From: an uncultured Planctomycetota bacterium | Lineage (GTDB): Bacteria; Planctomycetota; Planctomycetia; Pirellulales; UBA1268 | Assembly: GCA_905477565.1 (NCBI GenBank) | Contig: CAJQGO010000185.1 | Coordinates: 1-8,680 of the forward strand | Direction of reading: 5' to 3' | DNA length: 8,680 nucleotides | Shown here: one piece after another, positions 1 through 6,104 of the stretch | Layout: each line of letters opens with the position of its first letter | Position numbering within the stretch: position 1 is the stretch's first letter | Notes under the pieces: generated by a model | Told to the model about the DNA's origin: nothing | The model's input: the letters and a program-made list of their open reading frames with translations, nothing else | Databases searched by the model: none | Position numbers and translations under genes: made by a program

Positions 1-62
1 AACAAAAAGCTGCTAGATTTCGCATGAATAACGGGGAAGAAACTCTTCCTTGGCCCAAGAAA

Positions 63-89
63 CGAGGGGGAGAATCCGCCTCCCCCTCG
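63..89 (-). terminator. Rho-independent terminator of the DUF1559 gene
   Basis: Positions 63-72 and 80-89 form a perfect 10-bp GC-rich stem around a 7-nt loop (73-79). Read on the minus strand, the stem is followed at once by TTTCTT, the short U-rich run expected of an intrinsic terminator. It lies 26 bp beyond the stop codon of the DUF1559 gene that ends at 116. On the plus strand the hairpin is followed by non-T-rich sequence, so it should act mainly in the minus direction. Confidence 0.8.
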
Positions 90-115
90 CTGCTGCTCAG
101 ACCGACTGGTTTCTG

Positions 116-1099
116 TTAATTGGCGACCTCACCGCCGGCGCGTGTCGACAGGGCTTGAAAGATCGTTTCTGTCATTCCGTCACTTAGAAAAGCAACATGC
201 CCATCTGCAAAAACAAAACTCACACCACCTGGATGAGATGAGTAGAAATCCTCGAAATGGGGATCCCCGCTGTTGAATACATGCTCACCTATCCCAACAA
301 CTCGAGACATTGATGCACTCGTGCCCTCAGCCATACCGATCCAAAGGCTGCCACCCATGCGACTATCTCGCTCACCAATAGCGATCGTCTTACTCAATCC
401 GTCTCTGACATCCCGGAACCTCACTGCCTGCTTTCCACCTTCTAGTCCAGCAAAGAAAATCCCGTTGCCCTCGCTGGCCTCTAGTCCACCGCCAGCACCT
501 CCACCGGCCCCATGATCGTCATGAGCAATATGTTCCGAGCCAAACATTCCGGGGTAATTCGTACGCGAATATTGGGTCGGACCAGGTGTGACGTCAGGCG
601 CATCTTCTTCATCATTCCCTCCTGCACCATCGAGACCTGGATTGAAGAGCTCTCCTACCCCGTATGAATCCGAAGGACAACGAAATGCTGAGATTATACT
701 CGTGCGAGCCGTTGCATTACTGGTGTGCCCAACTCCCTCACCAAAGTTGATTGCATCATACACATTCTTTTCCTCGATGTATGGAAGCATCCGACTAGCA
801 AAACCCCAGCCCTCGCCTTCATCACCGTGTATTTCAGGAGCCTCATATTCACCAATCCATCCCGTTGGAAATGTTTCGGGATTCGCATCAGCATAATTGT
901 GTAAAGCAAGGCCCTGCTGCTTCATGTTATTCGAGCAGGCACTGCGACGAGCAGCCTCACGAGCCTGCTGTACAGCCGGCAAAAGCAGACCAACGAGCAC
1001 ACCGATAATTGCGATCACAACAAGTAACTCAATCAGTGTGAAACCAAATCGCCGTTCTGATTCACAACGAAATGAATCTTCTTTTCTTTGAAATACCAT
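116..1099 (-). CDS. DUF1559 type IV prepilin-like (pseudopilin) protein
   Basis: A 327-aa protein with a class III-type prepilin signal. After a charged 19-residue leader comes RRFG, then FTLIELLVVIA, with cleavage expected between G19 and F20 by a prepilin peptidase and the usual Glu at mature position +5 (E24). The hydrophobic helix is followed by PAVQQAREAARRSACSNNMK, and the C-terminus carries HPGGVSFVFADGHVAFLSDG; both are hallmarks of DUF1559, a family present in tens to hundreds of copies in planctomycete genomes. Its members are assumed to be pseudopilins or surface proteins, but their function is not established. Length is typical for the family. Residues about 193-210 form a Gly-rich, charged insert (HDDHGAGGGAGGG) likely to be a surface loop. 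The start is supported by GGAG at 1107-1110, 7 nt upstream. An intrinsic terminator follows at 63-89, so the gene is probably the end of its transcript. Family assignment is firm; role is unknown. Confidence 0.95.
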   Translation of the reverse strand: MVFQRKEDSFRCESERRFGFTLIELLVVIAIIGVLVGLLLPAVQQAREAARRSACSNNMKQQGLALHNYADANPETFPTGWIGEYEAPEIHGDEGEGWGFASRMLPYIEEKNVYDAINFGEGVGHTSNATARTSIISAFRCPSDSYGVGELFNPGLDGAGGNDEEDAPDVTPGPTQYSRTNYPGMFGSEHIAHDDHGAGGGAGGGLEASEGNGIFFAGLEGGKQAVRFRDVRDGLSKTIAIGERDSRMGGSLWIGMAEGTSASMSRVVGIGEHVFNSGDPHFEDFYSSHPGGVSFVFADGHVAFLSDGMTETIFQALSTRAGGEVAN

Positions 1100-1106
1100 G
1101 ACAAAA

Positions 1107-1110
1107 CTCC
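1107..1110 (-). promoter_or_regulatory. Shine-Dalgarno site of the DUF1559 gene
   Basis: GGAG on the minus strand, 7 nt before the ATG at 1099, fixes the start of the prepilin-like gene. The leader upstream (about 1111-1150) is very AT-rich, as often seen around a promoter, but I could not pick a convincing -35/-10 pair in it. Confidence 0.7.
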
Positions 1111-1214
1111 ATAAAAATAGAAATAAAATATTTAAAACAAAATATACGTAAGTATCACAACAATCACTTCCACGATAACGCTACCAACAGACATACATCA
1201 CCGGCAATTCGCCA

Positions 1215-1258
1215 CATGGGATATCTCGCCCCATGGATGTTCTTGCAAGCGGCGAGAT
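1215..1258. repeat. Interlocking inverted repeats between two minus-strand genes
   Basis: Two inverted repeats overlap. The first is CATGGG at 1215-1220 with CCCATG at 1230-1235. The second is ATCTCGCC at 1223-1230 with GGCGAGAT at 1251-1258. The left arm of the second lies in the loop of the first, so the hairpins either exclude each other or form an H-type pseudoknot. The element sits in the 178-bp gap downstream of the His-rich gene (ends 1278) and upstream of the DUF1559 gene. No T-run follows on either strand, so it is not a standard intrinsic terminator. An 8-bp inverted repeat alone is near chance expectation in a window this size. Confidence 0.35.
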
Positions 1259-1277
1259 GAGTGAAGCACTTTCGCAG

Positions 1278-1733
1278 CTATGCAGAAAGTGAAGGTGGGC
1301 CGCGAGGATTGGGCAAAAAAGTGAAATCAAACGAGACACGAACATCACTCGCATGAAACGAGTCGTGATAAACAAGAACGGATGTCACCACCGGCAAAGA
1401 CACCGCAACAATCTGTGTCTTCAAAAGCCCGAAGAACTGACAAACCGTACAGTCCTCTGATTCATGCTCATGCTGGGTATCATTGAAGGGTTTGTCACTC
1501 TGCTCAGACGCATGTTCGCCCGAATGCTTAGCACCATGGAAATGCTCACAATGGTGAGCATGGTGTTCGTTACCGGCAGACCCAGTTGCGACGTGACTCT
1601 CATGCAAATGTGTGTGCGAATGGTTGTGCGAATGGTTGTGCGAATGCAGTCCCAGCACATCGAACCCAGCGTGTCCCAGCAGGGAAACGAGCCCATATGC
1701 ACTCAAAAGAATGACTGAGGTAAGACGCTTCAT
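1278..1733 (-). CDS. Secreted His-rich, DUF2946-like probable metal-binding protein
   Basis: The preferred start gives 151 aa (MKRLTSVILL...); an in-frame ATG 12 codons upstream (1769) would add a polar stretch that spoils the signal peptide. Residues 1-20 form a basic start plus hydrophobic segment, consistent with a signal peptide or N-terminal anchor. Residues 30-90 are extremely His-rich: 22 of 151 residues are His, including an (H-N-H-S) run at 30-42, then HHAHH and HFHGAKH. A CTVC motif (95-98), a second hydrophobic stretch (about 101-121) and a C-terminal PRGPP (143-147) match the layout of DUF2946-like proteins, which are short exported proteins often linked to copper or other metals in Proteobacteria. 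Zinc, copper or nickel binding in the periplasm is an inference from His and Cys content; no transporter gene lies beside it to identify the metal. Possible promoter and operator lie at 1785-1831. The DUF2946 link is by motif pattern only. Confidence 0.75.
   Translation of the reverse strand: MKRLTSVILLSAYGLVSLLGHAGFDVLGLHSHNHSHNHSHTHLHESHVATGSAGNEHHAHHCEHFHGAKHSGEHASEQSDKPFNDTQHEHESEDCTVCQFFGLLKTQIVAVSLPVVTSVLVYHDSFHASDVRVSFDFTFLPNPRGPPSLSA
1613..1646 (-). repeat. 12-bp tandem repeat encoding His-Asn-His-Ser
   Basis: The 12-nt unit TGTGCGAATGGT (plus strand) occurs as two exact copies (1613-1624 and 1625-1636) and a third copy matching 10 of 12 bases (1637-1646). Being a multiple of three, it adds or removes His-Asn-His-Ser blocks in frame within the His-rich domain. 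Exact identity at silent positions suggests recent slippage or duplication and a possible length polymorphism. Confidence 0.85.
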
Positions 1734-1784
1734 GGGAACCACCGAGAAAGCTTCGTAATTCGCTCGCAAATCCGGTCATTAGCA

Positions 1785-1799
1785 CGATAAACGATATCG
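1785..1799. promoter_or_regulatory. Operator-like inverted repeat upstream of the His-rich gene
   Basis: CGATA, 5 nt, TATCG forms a perfect inverted repeat, and ACGATA is also directly repeated (1784-1789 and 1791-1796). It sits 4-18 bp downstream of the proposed -10 of the His-rich gene, about where the transcript would start, which is a common place for a repressor site. The arms are short, so chance is a real alternative; no regulator family can be assigned. Confidence 0.25.
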
Positions 1800-1802
1800 A
1801 GA

Positions 1803-1831
1803 TTTTTATCCTATTCTAAGAGTCATTGCAA
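1803..1831 (-). promoter_or_regulatory. Candidate sigma70-type promoter of the His-rich gene
   Basis: On the minus strand TTGCAA (1831-1826) and TAAAAA (1808-1803) are separated by exactly 17 nt, each matching 4 of 6 consensus bases. The pair lies about 70 bp upstream of the preferred start at 1733. It is the best-spaced pair I found here but is not strong. Confidence 0.3.
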
Positions 1832-2178
1832 ATAAAAAACACAGCAAAACACTACGGTTTTTTTTGCCTGCATTGCTGGCCTGAAAATGCATCATGGAGC
1901 TATACAAGTCAACTTTTACCCCATTCTCACTAGACAAATCGCTACGGTATAGTGTCGTTATCGTGCCGCTGGCTTGGGACACTTCATGGACGAGCTGCAA
2001 GTCGCTCACAACTCTCTGATTTTCAACGTACTGCTGATTCTTGACTGAAGCTCATCTTCGGCATCATCATATCTTGGGTTTTGCGAAGAAAGAAAAGACG
2101 TCCCAATACGGTATCTTCTTCTTTCCGTCTACCAACTGAACCACCTCGGTCTTCTCAGTTCCATTCCCTTTGAATTTC
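1832..2178. other. Divergent intergenic region, no convincing gene
   Basis: This stretch separates the His-rich gene (minus) from the SRAP gene (plus). It holds an 8-T run at about 1858-1865 with no hairpin before it, and a pyrimidine-rich segment near 2130. On the minus strand a 42-codon frame starts at 2195 and ends at 2067, and a second open stretch runs from about 2009 to 1806 from a GTG. They are in different frames, no ribosome-binding site was seen for either, and neither resembles a family I know. They could be decayed coding sequence or chance. No RNA gene or binding site was recognised. Confidence 0.4.
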
Positions 2179-2183
2179 AGGAG
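2179..2183 (+). promoter_or_regulatory. Shine-Dalgarno site deciding the SRAP start
   Basis: AGGAG ends 10 nt before the ATG at 2194. It decides against the in-frame TTG at 2170, which would place eight residues before the catalytic cysteine; SRAP chemistry needs Cys2 exposed at the N-terminus after removal of Met1. Confidence 0.75.
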
Positions 2184-2193
2184 AGACTGTTCC

Positions 2194-2934
2194 ATGTGCG
2201 GCAGATTTGCTCTCACATCAAGCGCGTTGACTCTCGGTAAACAATTGAACACTGACATCCGCATCACGTTGAAACAGCGATTCAATATTGCACCGTCCCA
2301 AAAGGTACTTGTCGTTCGTGTTCACCCCCGTCAAAACAAACGTGAATCAACATTACTAGGGTGGGGCCTGATCCCCTCATGGGCAGATGATCCGGCTATT
2401 GGATCCAGGCTTACCAATGCCCGTGCAGAAACTGCTGCGACGAAACCTTCGTTTCGCACAAGCTTTCGTCGGCAACGATGCCTTATACCAGCTAATGGAT
2501 TTTACGAGTGGTCGAACATGCATGGCAGAAAACAGCCGCACTACATCCGGCTGCAGTCAAACGAACCTTTCGCTTTTGGCGGCCTCTGGGATACATGGGC
2601 ACGCGACGGAGAGAAAAGAGAGACCTGCACCATCTTGACGTGCAGTGCAAACCCGTTGATGAAACCTATTCATCCACGTATGCCTGTTGTGATTCAGCCA
2701 CATCGTTTTGACACATGGCTGGATCCAACTCAGACTGATGCAGCTGCATTGTCTCAGGACTTACATACTTTTCCGAGTGAAAGTACCGCGATCTACCCCG
2801 TATCAGACCATGTAAATAATGTTCAACATGACGACAGCAGATGCCAGGAGCAGTGTCTTGCTACGACGAAAACCAACACGGTGAAGACACGACAGTCATA
2901 CTCAGCAAACCAGCTGTTCCTGTTTGATAGGTGA
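2194..2934 (+). CDS. SRAP (YedK/HMCES-type) abasic-site crosslinking protein
   Basis: A 246-aa protein starting MCGRFAL. SRAP proteins cap abasic sites in single-stranded DNA: the N-terminal Cys2, freed by Met removal, reacts with the ring-opened sugar to form a thiazolidine crosslink that shields the lesion at replication forks. All key residues fall at the same numbers as in E. coli YedK: Cys2, Asn75 and Glu79 in NARAET, Glu105 in GFYEW, and His160 in HPRMP. FNIAPSQ (30-36) and GWGLIPSWA (56-64) are further family signatures. The domain spans about residues 1-213. The last 30 residues are polar, probably disordered, and end in QLFLFDR, which resembles the bacterial beta-clamp-binding motif QL(S/D)LF. 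The gene is monocistronic by position: 272 bp separate it from the protease downstream, and its upstream neighbour is divergent. No SOS-type box was recognised. Family and chemistry are firm; the clamp contact is inferred. Confidence 0.96.
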   Translation: MCGRFALTSSALTLGKQLNTDIRITLKQRFNIAPSQKVLVVRVHPRQNKRESTLLGWGLIPSWADDPAIGSRLTNARAETAATKPSFRTSFRRQRCLIPANGFYEWSNMHGRKQPHYIRLQSNEPFAFGGLWDTWARDGEKRETCTILTCSANPLMKPIHPRMPVVIQPHRFDTWLDPTQTDAAALSQDLHTFPSESTAIYPVSDHVNNVQHDDSRCQEQCLATTKTNTVKTRQSYSANQLFLFDR

Positions 2935-3206
2935 GGAAAGCTCTGCTGTTCATGCCGAGAACACAAAGAACGGAAAATGCTGCGAACTCAGAAAGGTCGC
3001 GTGATTCCCGTGTATTCGAATGCAACCACCACTCCAAAGCATCTCTGTTTACTGAAAACCATGTTAATTTAATCCGGCAGAGCAACCTTGCAGGGTGAGC
3101 GAAAGCAGCCGGTTATAGAGATTGCATCCGACGACCGATTGAACGTCGCCTGAAATCTTCCAAAACAATTCGACCCGCCGACACAACTACCGCGTATTCT
3201 TTCAAT

Positions 3207-4190
3207 ATGAACGCACTACACAAAGCTCTGCTCGTTATCATCGCCTGTCTTTTCTTTCCATTGATGGAAAATGTGTCGCATGCTGAAACGAAACAGCCGA
3301 TTGTTGACGATGCTGCCCTCGCTGAACAATTTGTAGCAGGACTCGCAGCTCTTGTAGAAAACGCACCGTCAAAAACAGAACGAACACTTGAGGCGGGAAA
3401 TGCCCTCCGTTTGTTAGCTCAAACGGAGGGCACTACCATTCGGCTCCCAAACCAGCAACACAATGCAATAGGAATCACAGAAGAGCCTCTCTACCAACGT
3501 GTGATGCCAGCGATTGTCGTCATCGGATCAATTTACAAGTGTGATAGCTGCAGCGATTGGCACCTTGGCGGAATGGCATCTGGCTGGCTCCTCTCTGATG
3601 ATGGGCTCGTTGTAACGAATCATCATGTCTTTACCGAGAACGCAAATCACTATTTTGGTGTGATGACATCGAATGGCAACGTCTTTGCCATTCGTAGCAT
3701 CCTCGCATCTGATCGTGATGGAGATGCAGCTATCGCACAGCTTGATACACGTGGTGTTGGTCTTCCGTTCCTCAGACTAGGTCGCCCAGCTGCATGTGGA
3801 GACGCTGTTGTTGTAATCAGCCATCCAGCCGGCCGCTTCTACAGCCTTACTCGAGGCGTGGTATCGAGGTACCACCGCCACGATGCAGATCCAGCAACGA
3901 TGGCAAAATCGGGTGGAAACTCTCGCTCACCAAGAAAACGAAATACTGACGAAGCCTCACGAGTCACCCCGGCACCTGTCTGGATGAGTGTAACCGCGGA
4001 CTATGCTGTTGGCAGCAGTGGCGGACCTGTCTTTGACTCAAGCGGTGATGTCGTCGGCATGGTATCACGAACATATTCAACTCAGGCCAGCCAGAAACAT
4101 CGTCGGCACGACTCATTTGGAAACCAAATGGTTTTTAAAGACTGCGTTTCACTTGATACGATTCTCGGCCTCATTGAAGATGCCAATTGA
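3207..4190 (+). CDS. Secreted trypsin-like serine protease (S1 family, HtrA-like core, no PDZ)
   Basis: A 327-aa protein with a signal peptide (residues 1-26, likely cut after SHA), then a helical segment (27-95) and a chymotrypsin-fold core (about 98-320). The triad is visible: His140 in VVTNHHV, Asp173 in DGDAAIAQL and Ser271 in GSSGGP, with the oxyanion-forming GxSGGP intact, so it should be active outside the cytoplasm. It resembles the DegP/HtrA core but has no PDZ domain, so peptide-triggered assembly as in DegP is not expected. Two additions stand out: a CDSC pair (112-115) followed by WH before the core, which could form a disulfide or bind metal, and a basic Ser/Arg/Lys-rich insert (about 225-255) between the HPAGR strand and the serine strand. 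No strong ribosome-binding site precedes the ATG. A perfect hairpin lies inside the gene (3401-3432). It is convergent with the GIY-YIG gene, 3 bp away. Substrate unknown. Confidence 0.92.
   Translation: MNALHKALLVIIACLFFPLMENVSHAETKQPIVDDAALAEQFVAGLAALVENAPSKTERTLEAGNALRLLAQTEGTTIRLPNQQHNAIGITEEPLYQRVMPAIVVIGSIYKCDSCSDWHLGGMASGWLLSDDGLVVTNHHVFTENANHYFGVMTSNGNVFAIRSILASDRDGDAAIAQLDTRGVGLPFLRLGRPAACGDAVVVISHPAGRFYSLTRGVVSRYHRHDADPATMAKSGGNSRSPRKRNTDEASRVTPAPVWMSVTADYAVGSSGGPVFDSSGDVVGMVSRTYSTQASQKHRRHDSFGNQMVFKDCVSLDTILGLIEDAN
3401..3432 (+). repeat. Perfect 12-bp inverted repeat inside the protease gene
   Basis: TGCCCTCCGTTT (3401-3412) and AAACGGAGGGCA (3421-3432) pair perfectly around an 8-nt loop (GTTAGCTC). 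It encodes residues about 65-76, in the linker between signal peptide and catalytic core. No T-run follows, so it is not a canonical terminator. By a rough count, a perfect 12-bp stem with a loop under 20 nt would arise by chance about once in a hundred windows of this size. Confidence 0.85.
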
Positions 4191-4193
4191 GCA

Positions 4194-4919
4194 CTATTGA
4201 GTAGCCCCCTTATCGCTATCGATTCCAAGCTCCCTTCGACGCGAGCCAAGTTTCTCAGTGCCCCCTTCAACAACAAAGCCATCAGCTTCCATCGCCAGAC
4301 GAAGATCAGCCTCCGCAGTGAGCGCATCTTCCTGACAATACAATGTCTGACTAAATTGCGAGGGAAGTAGATCCAACCGTGGCCGAAGAAATCTTTTATG
4401 GCAGGCAAGACTGTGTAACCGCTGCCCCTTTGGATTGTGGTGCCCTTCGCGATGCTGGCGAATGCGGTCTTCCAGTGGCTGACTTGTCTGCCCGACGTAA
4501 AGATACCCGGCAGACCCACCCGAATCACCCGACAGAGGCGTCAATTCAATAATGTAGAGATGCCAGACTGTCATGTCACCGTTCACGGTATATCCGTCAC
4601 ATCGAAGCTGCTGCCGTAGCAGTTTCATGGCAGCATCCACGTCTGGCTTCTGGGTTGGTTTGATGAAGGGATTGTCTCTGCCACCAGGCTGGGCTGGCTG
4701 AGGCATTGCCTCATACACAACATTAACAACCCTCATACGCTTGGCTCGTCGAGATGTTTTGACCCACCGATCCAGCTCCAGCCCCGGTCGCTTCGGCAGG
4801 GCTTTGACCACTACACGGGGTCGATCCTCCCGTCGGCGTGGCCCGGTAAAATCACTCATCTTCAGAACACAAATCCAGACCCGCTGCGTCTCTCCGAGAA
4901 TGTTTGACGGCTCGGACAT
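4194..4919 (-). CDS. GIY-YIG nuclease-like protein
   Basis: A 241-aa protein. The GIY-YIG fold lies in the C-terminal half: WHLYIIEL (119-126) takes the place of the first strand and GYLYVGQTSQ (138-147) that of YIG, followed by DRIRQH (151-156) with the conserved Arg and His, and acidic residues near 197-204 (QEDALTAEAD) that could supply the metal-binding Glu. Known members cut or nick DNA in repair, recombination or mobile elements. The N-terminal 118 residues are basic, Pro-rich and poorly defined, and may bind nucleic acid. DGxxVxG occurs twice, at 108-114 and 213-219. No mobile-element signature surrounds it, so a housekeeping or repair role fits better than homing; this is inference. 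The start is uncertain: ATG at 4919 (used here) or in-frame ATG at 4859, neither with a strong ribosome-binding site. Stop codons of this gene and the protease are 3 bp apart. Confidence 0.8.
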   Translation of the reverse strand: MSEPSNILGETQRVWICVLKMSDFTGPRRREDRPRVVVKALPKRPGLELDRWVKTSRRAKRMRVVNVVYEAMPQPAQPGGRDNPFIKPTQKPDVDAAMKLLRQQLRCDGYTVNGDMTVWHLYIIELTPLSGDSGGSAGYLYVGQTSQPLEDRIRQHREGHHNPKGQRLHSLACHKRFLRPRLDLLPSQFSQTLYCQEDALTAEADLRLAMEADGFVVEGGTEKLGSRRRELGIDSDKGATQ

Positions 4920-5088
4920 ACAACTGAAACCTGCTTGAGTGATGTACTTTTTGAGCGGTGCACTTTTTCGTGTACTCGGTTTTGAAACGCACGCCTCACG
5001 ACGTATTGGACTTCTTTTGTCAGCAATCCTCTGCGTCTCATACTTTCTTATGTGATACAGACCCCATTGGCCAGAGCTCTGATCGCAT

Positions 5089-5838
5089 TCACGTTGGCTG
5101 CTCCGTGGGTCTCATAAGAATATCGTGAACCTGGACATGAGCCGGGCACGACAACATATAGACAACGGCTTCTGCCACATCGTTTGCCTCCAACACCTTA
5201 AATTGGGAGTACACCTCACGGGCTTTTTCTTCGGACTTCAAGTAGTGGCTCGCAAATCCGGTCTCAACGAATCCAGGGCAAATTTCACCAACCCGAATCG
5301 CGTCACCCTTCTCCCGTAACTCCATTCGCAGTGCTTCTGTCAATGCACGAACTGCATGTTTTGTCGCTGAATAGAGACCGGCTCCAGCAGGTACACGCTG
5401 TCCAGCCATTGAGCCGATATGAATAATGTGGCCATGGCCACCTCTGGATCGCATATCGGCCAAGGCATCCCGCGTGCAGATACACAACCCGAGCACATTG
5501 ACGTCAAGCATTTCTCGCCACTCGTCAACCTTACCTTCAGCAAGTGTGGCTGCGTGACCAAGCCCCGCGTTGTTCACTAAAACATCAACACCACCAAAAG
5601 TTTTCTTTGCCAGAGAAAATGCTTCGTGAACAGAACACTCATCCCGAACATCACACTCAACGGCAAGACTATTGGCTCCGGACGCATCGGCCTGTTGAAG
5701 AATTTTGGCAACTCGTCCCTGCCGGCGGGCAGCTCCAACCACGCGCATGCCTTCAGCCAATAATCGTGTTGCAATCGCTGCCCCGATTCCATTGCTGGCC
5801 CCGGTAATGAATGCCGTTTTTCCTTTCCATTGATTCAT
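5089..5838 (-). CDS. Classical short-chain dehydrogenase/reductase
   Basis: A 249-aa cytoplasmic NAD(P)-dependent oxidoreductase of usual length for classical SDRs. Visible signatures: TGASNGIG cofactor loop (12-19), CDV (62-64), NNAG (89-92), Asn114, catalytic Ser143, and Tyr156 with Lys160 in YSATK, then CPGFVET (188-194). The full Asn-Ser-Tyr-Lys tetrad is present, so it should be active. AARR after the second strand (37-40) puts arginines where they would hold the 2'-phosphate, favouring NADP(H). The ending LMRPTEQPT is typical of the YdfG-like SDR branch that acts on small hydroxy acids, amino-acid derivatives or ketones; the substrate cannot be told. The start at 5838 is preferred over the ATG at 5865 because GGAGG lies 7 nt before it and MNQWKGKTAF is the normal SDR N-terminus. 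It is divergent from the large SDR fusion at 6105. No terminator was recognised downstream. Confidence 0.94.
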   Translation of the reverse strand: MNQWKGKTAFITGASNGIGAAIATRLLAEGMRVVGAARRQGRVAKILQQADASGANSLAVECDVRDECSVHEAFSLAKKTFGGVDVLVNNAGLGHAATLAEGKVDEWREMLDVNVLGLCICTRDALADMRSRGGHGHIIHIGSMAGQRVPAGAGLYSATKHAVRALTEALRMELREKGDAIRVGEICPGFVETGFASHYLKSEEKAREVYSQFKVLEANDVAEAVVYMLSCPAHVQVHDILMRPTEQPT

Positions 5839-5845
5839 TCCCTGT

Positions 5846-5850
5846 CCTCC
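5846..5850 (-). promoter_or_regulatory. Shine-Dalgarno site deciding the SDR start
   Basis: GGAGG on the minus strand, 7 nt before the ATG at 5838. It lies inside the longer frame that would begin at 5865, so it argues for the shorter protein. Confidence 0.8.
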
Positions 5851-6104
5851 TTGTGGCACGCTCATTCGTCAATCCTCTCTTCGTGAATGCGTTGCTGCCA
5901 TATCGCGCACGTAGAAAATACGCACGGCAGAACCCTTACTCGCTATGATTTTACCAGCATCAACAAAATTCCCCATCAAAGTGGCAAGAAAAGTAATTTG
6001 TCGAGTGAAACCCGTAGAATAGGTTTCCGTTGAGTCGTCCTCACACACTCAATGCTTCTACAATCCATTACACCAACGATATCTTGTCTACGAGAAATGA
6101 ACAC
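5851..6104. other. Divergent upstream region shared by the two SDR genes
   Basis: This region must carry promoters for both flanking genes. GAGAA at 6092-6096 is a plausible ribosome-binding site for the plus-strand gene at 6105. TACAAT (6059-6064) on the plus strand and TAAAAT (near 5950) on the minus strand are -10-like, but neither has a -35 at proper spacing. CGCACG is directly repeated near 5910 and 5925. A three-codon frame (6097-6108) ends on the start codon of the large gene as ATGA. Nothing firmer can be assigned. Confidence 0.35.

Noticed and set aside
1821..1831. Possible Zur or Fur box near the His-rich gene promoter
   Set aside because: Only one half (CATTGCA) resembles a Zur half-site; the matching half is not present at the right spacing.
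1855..1866. Run of eight T as the tail of a plus-strand terminator
   Set aside because: No stem-loop precedes it and no plus-strand gene ends there.
2861..3085. 74-codon minus-strand frame overlapping the SRAP 3' end
   Set aside because: It overlaps well-supported coding sequence, has no recognisable motif and no ribosome-binding site; the 272-bp gap at 2935-3206 shows nothing else convincing.
2194..4919. SRAP plus protease plus GIY-YIG as a DNA-repair or defence island
   Set aside because: The genes are spaced by 272 bp, on opposite strands, and the protease has a signal peptide that places it outside the cytoplasm, so shared function is not supported.
4946..4968. ACTTTTT repeated 16 bp apart upstream of the GIY-YIG gene
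   Set aside because: Only 7 bp are shared in an AT-rich stretch; no further symmetry or array.
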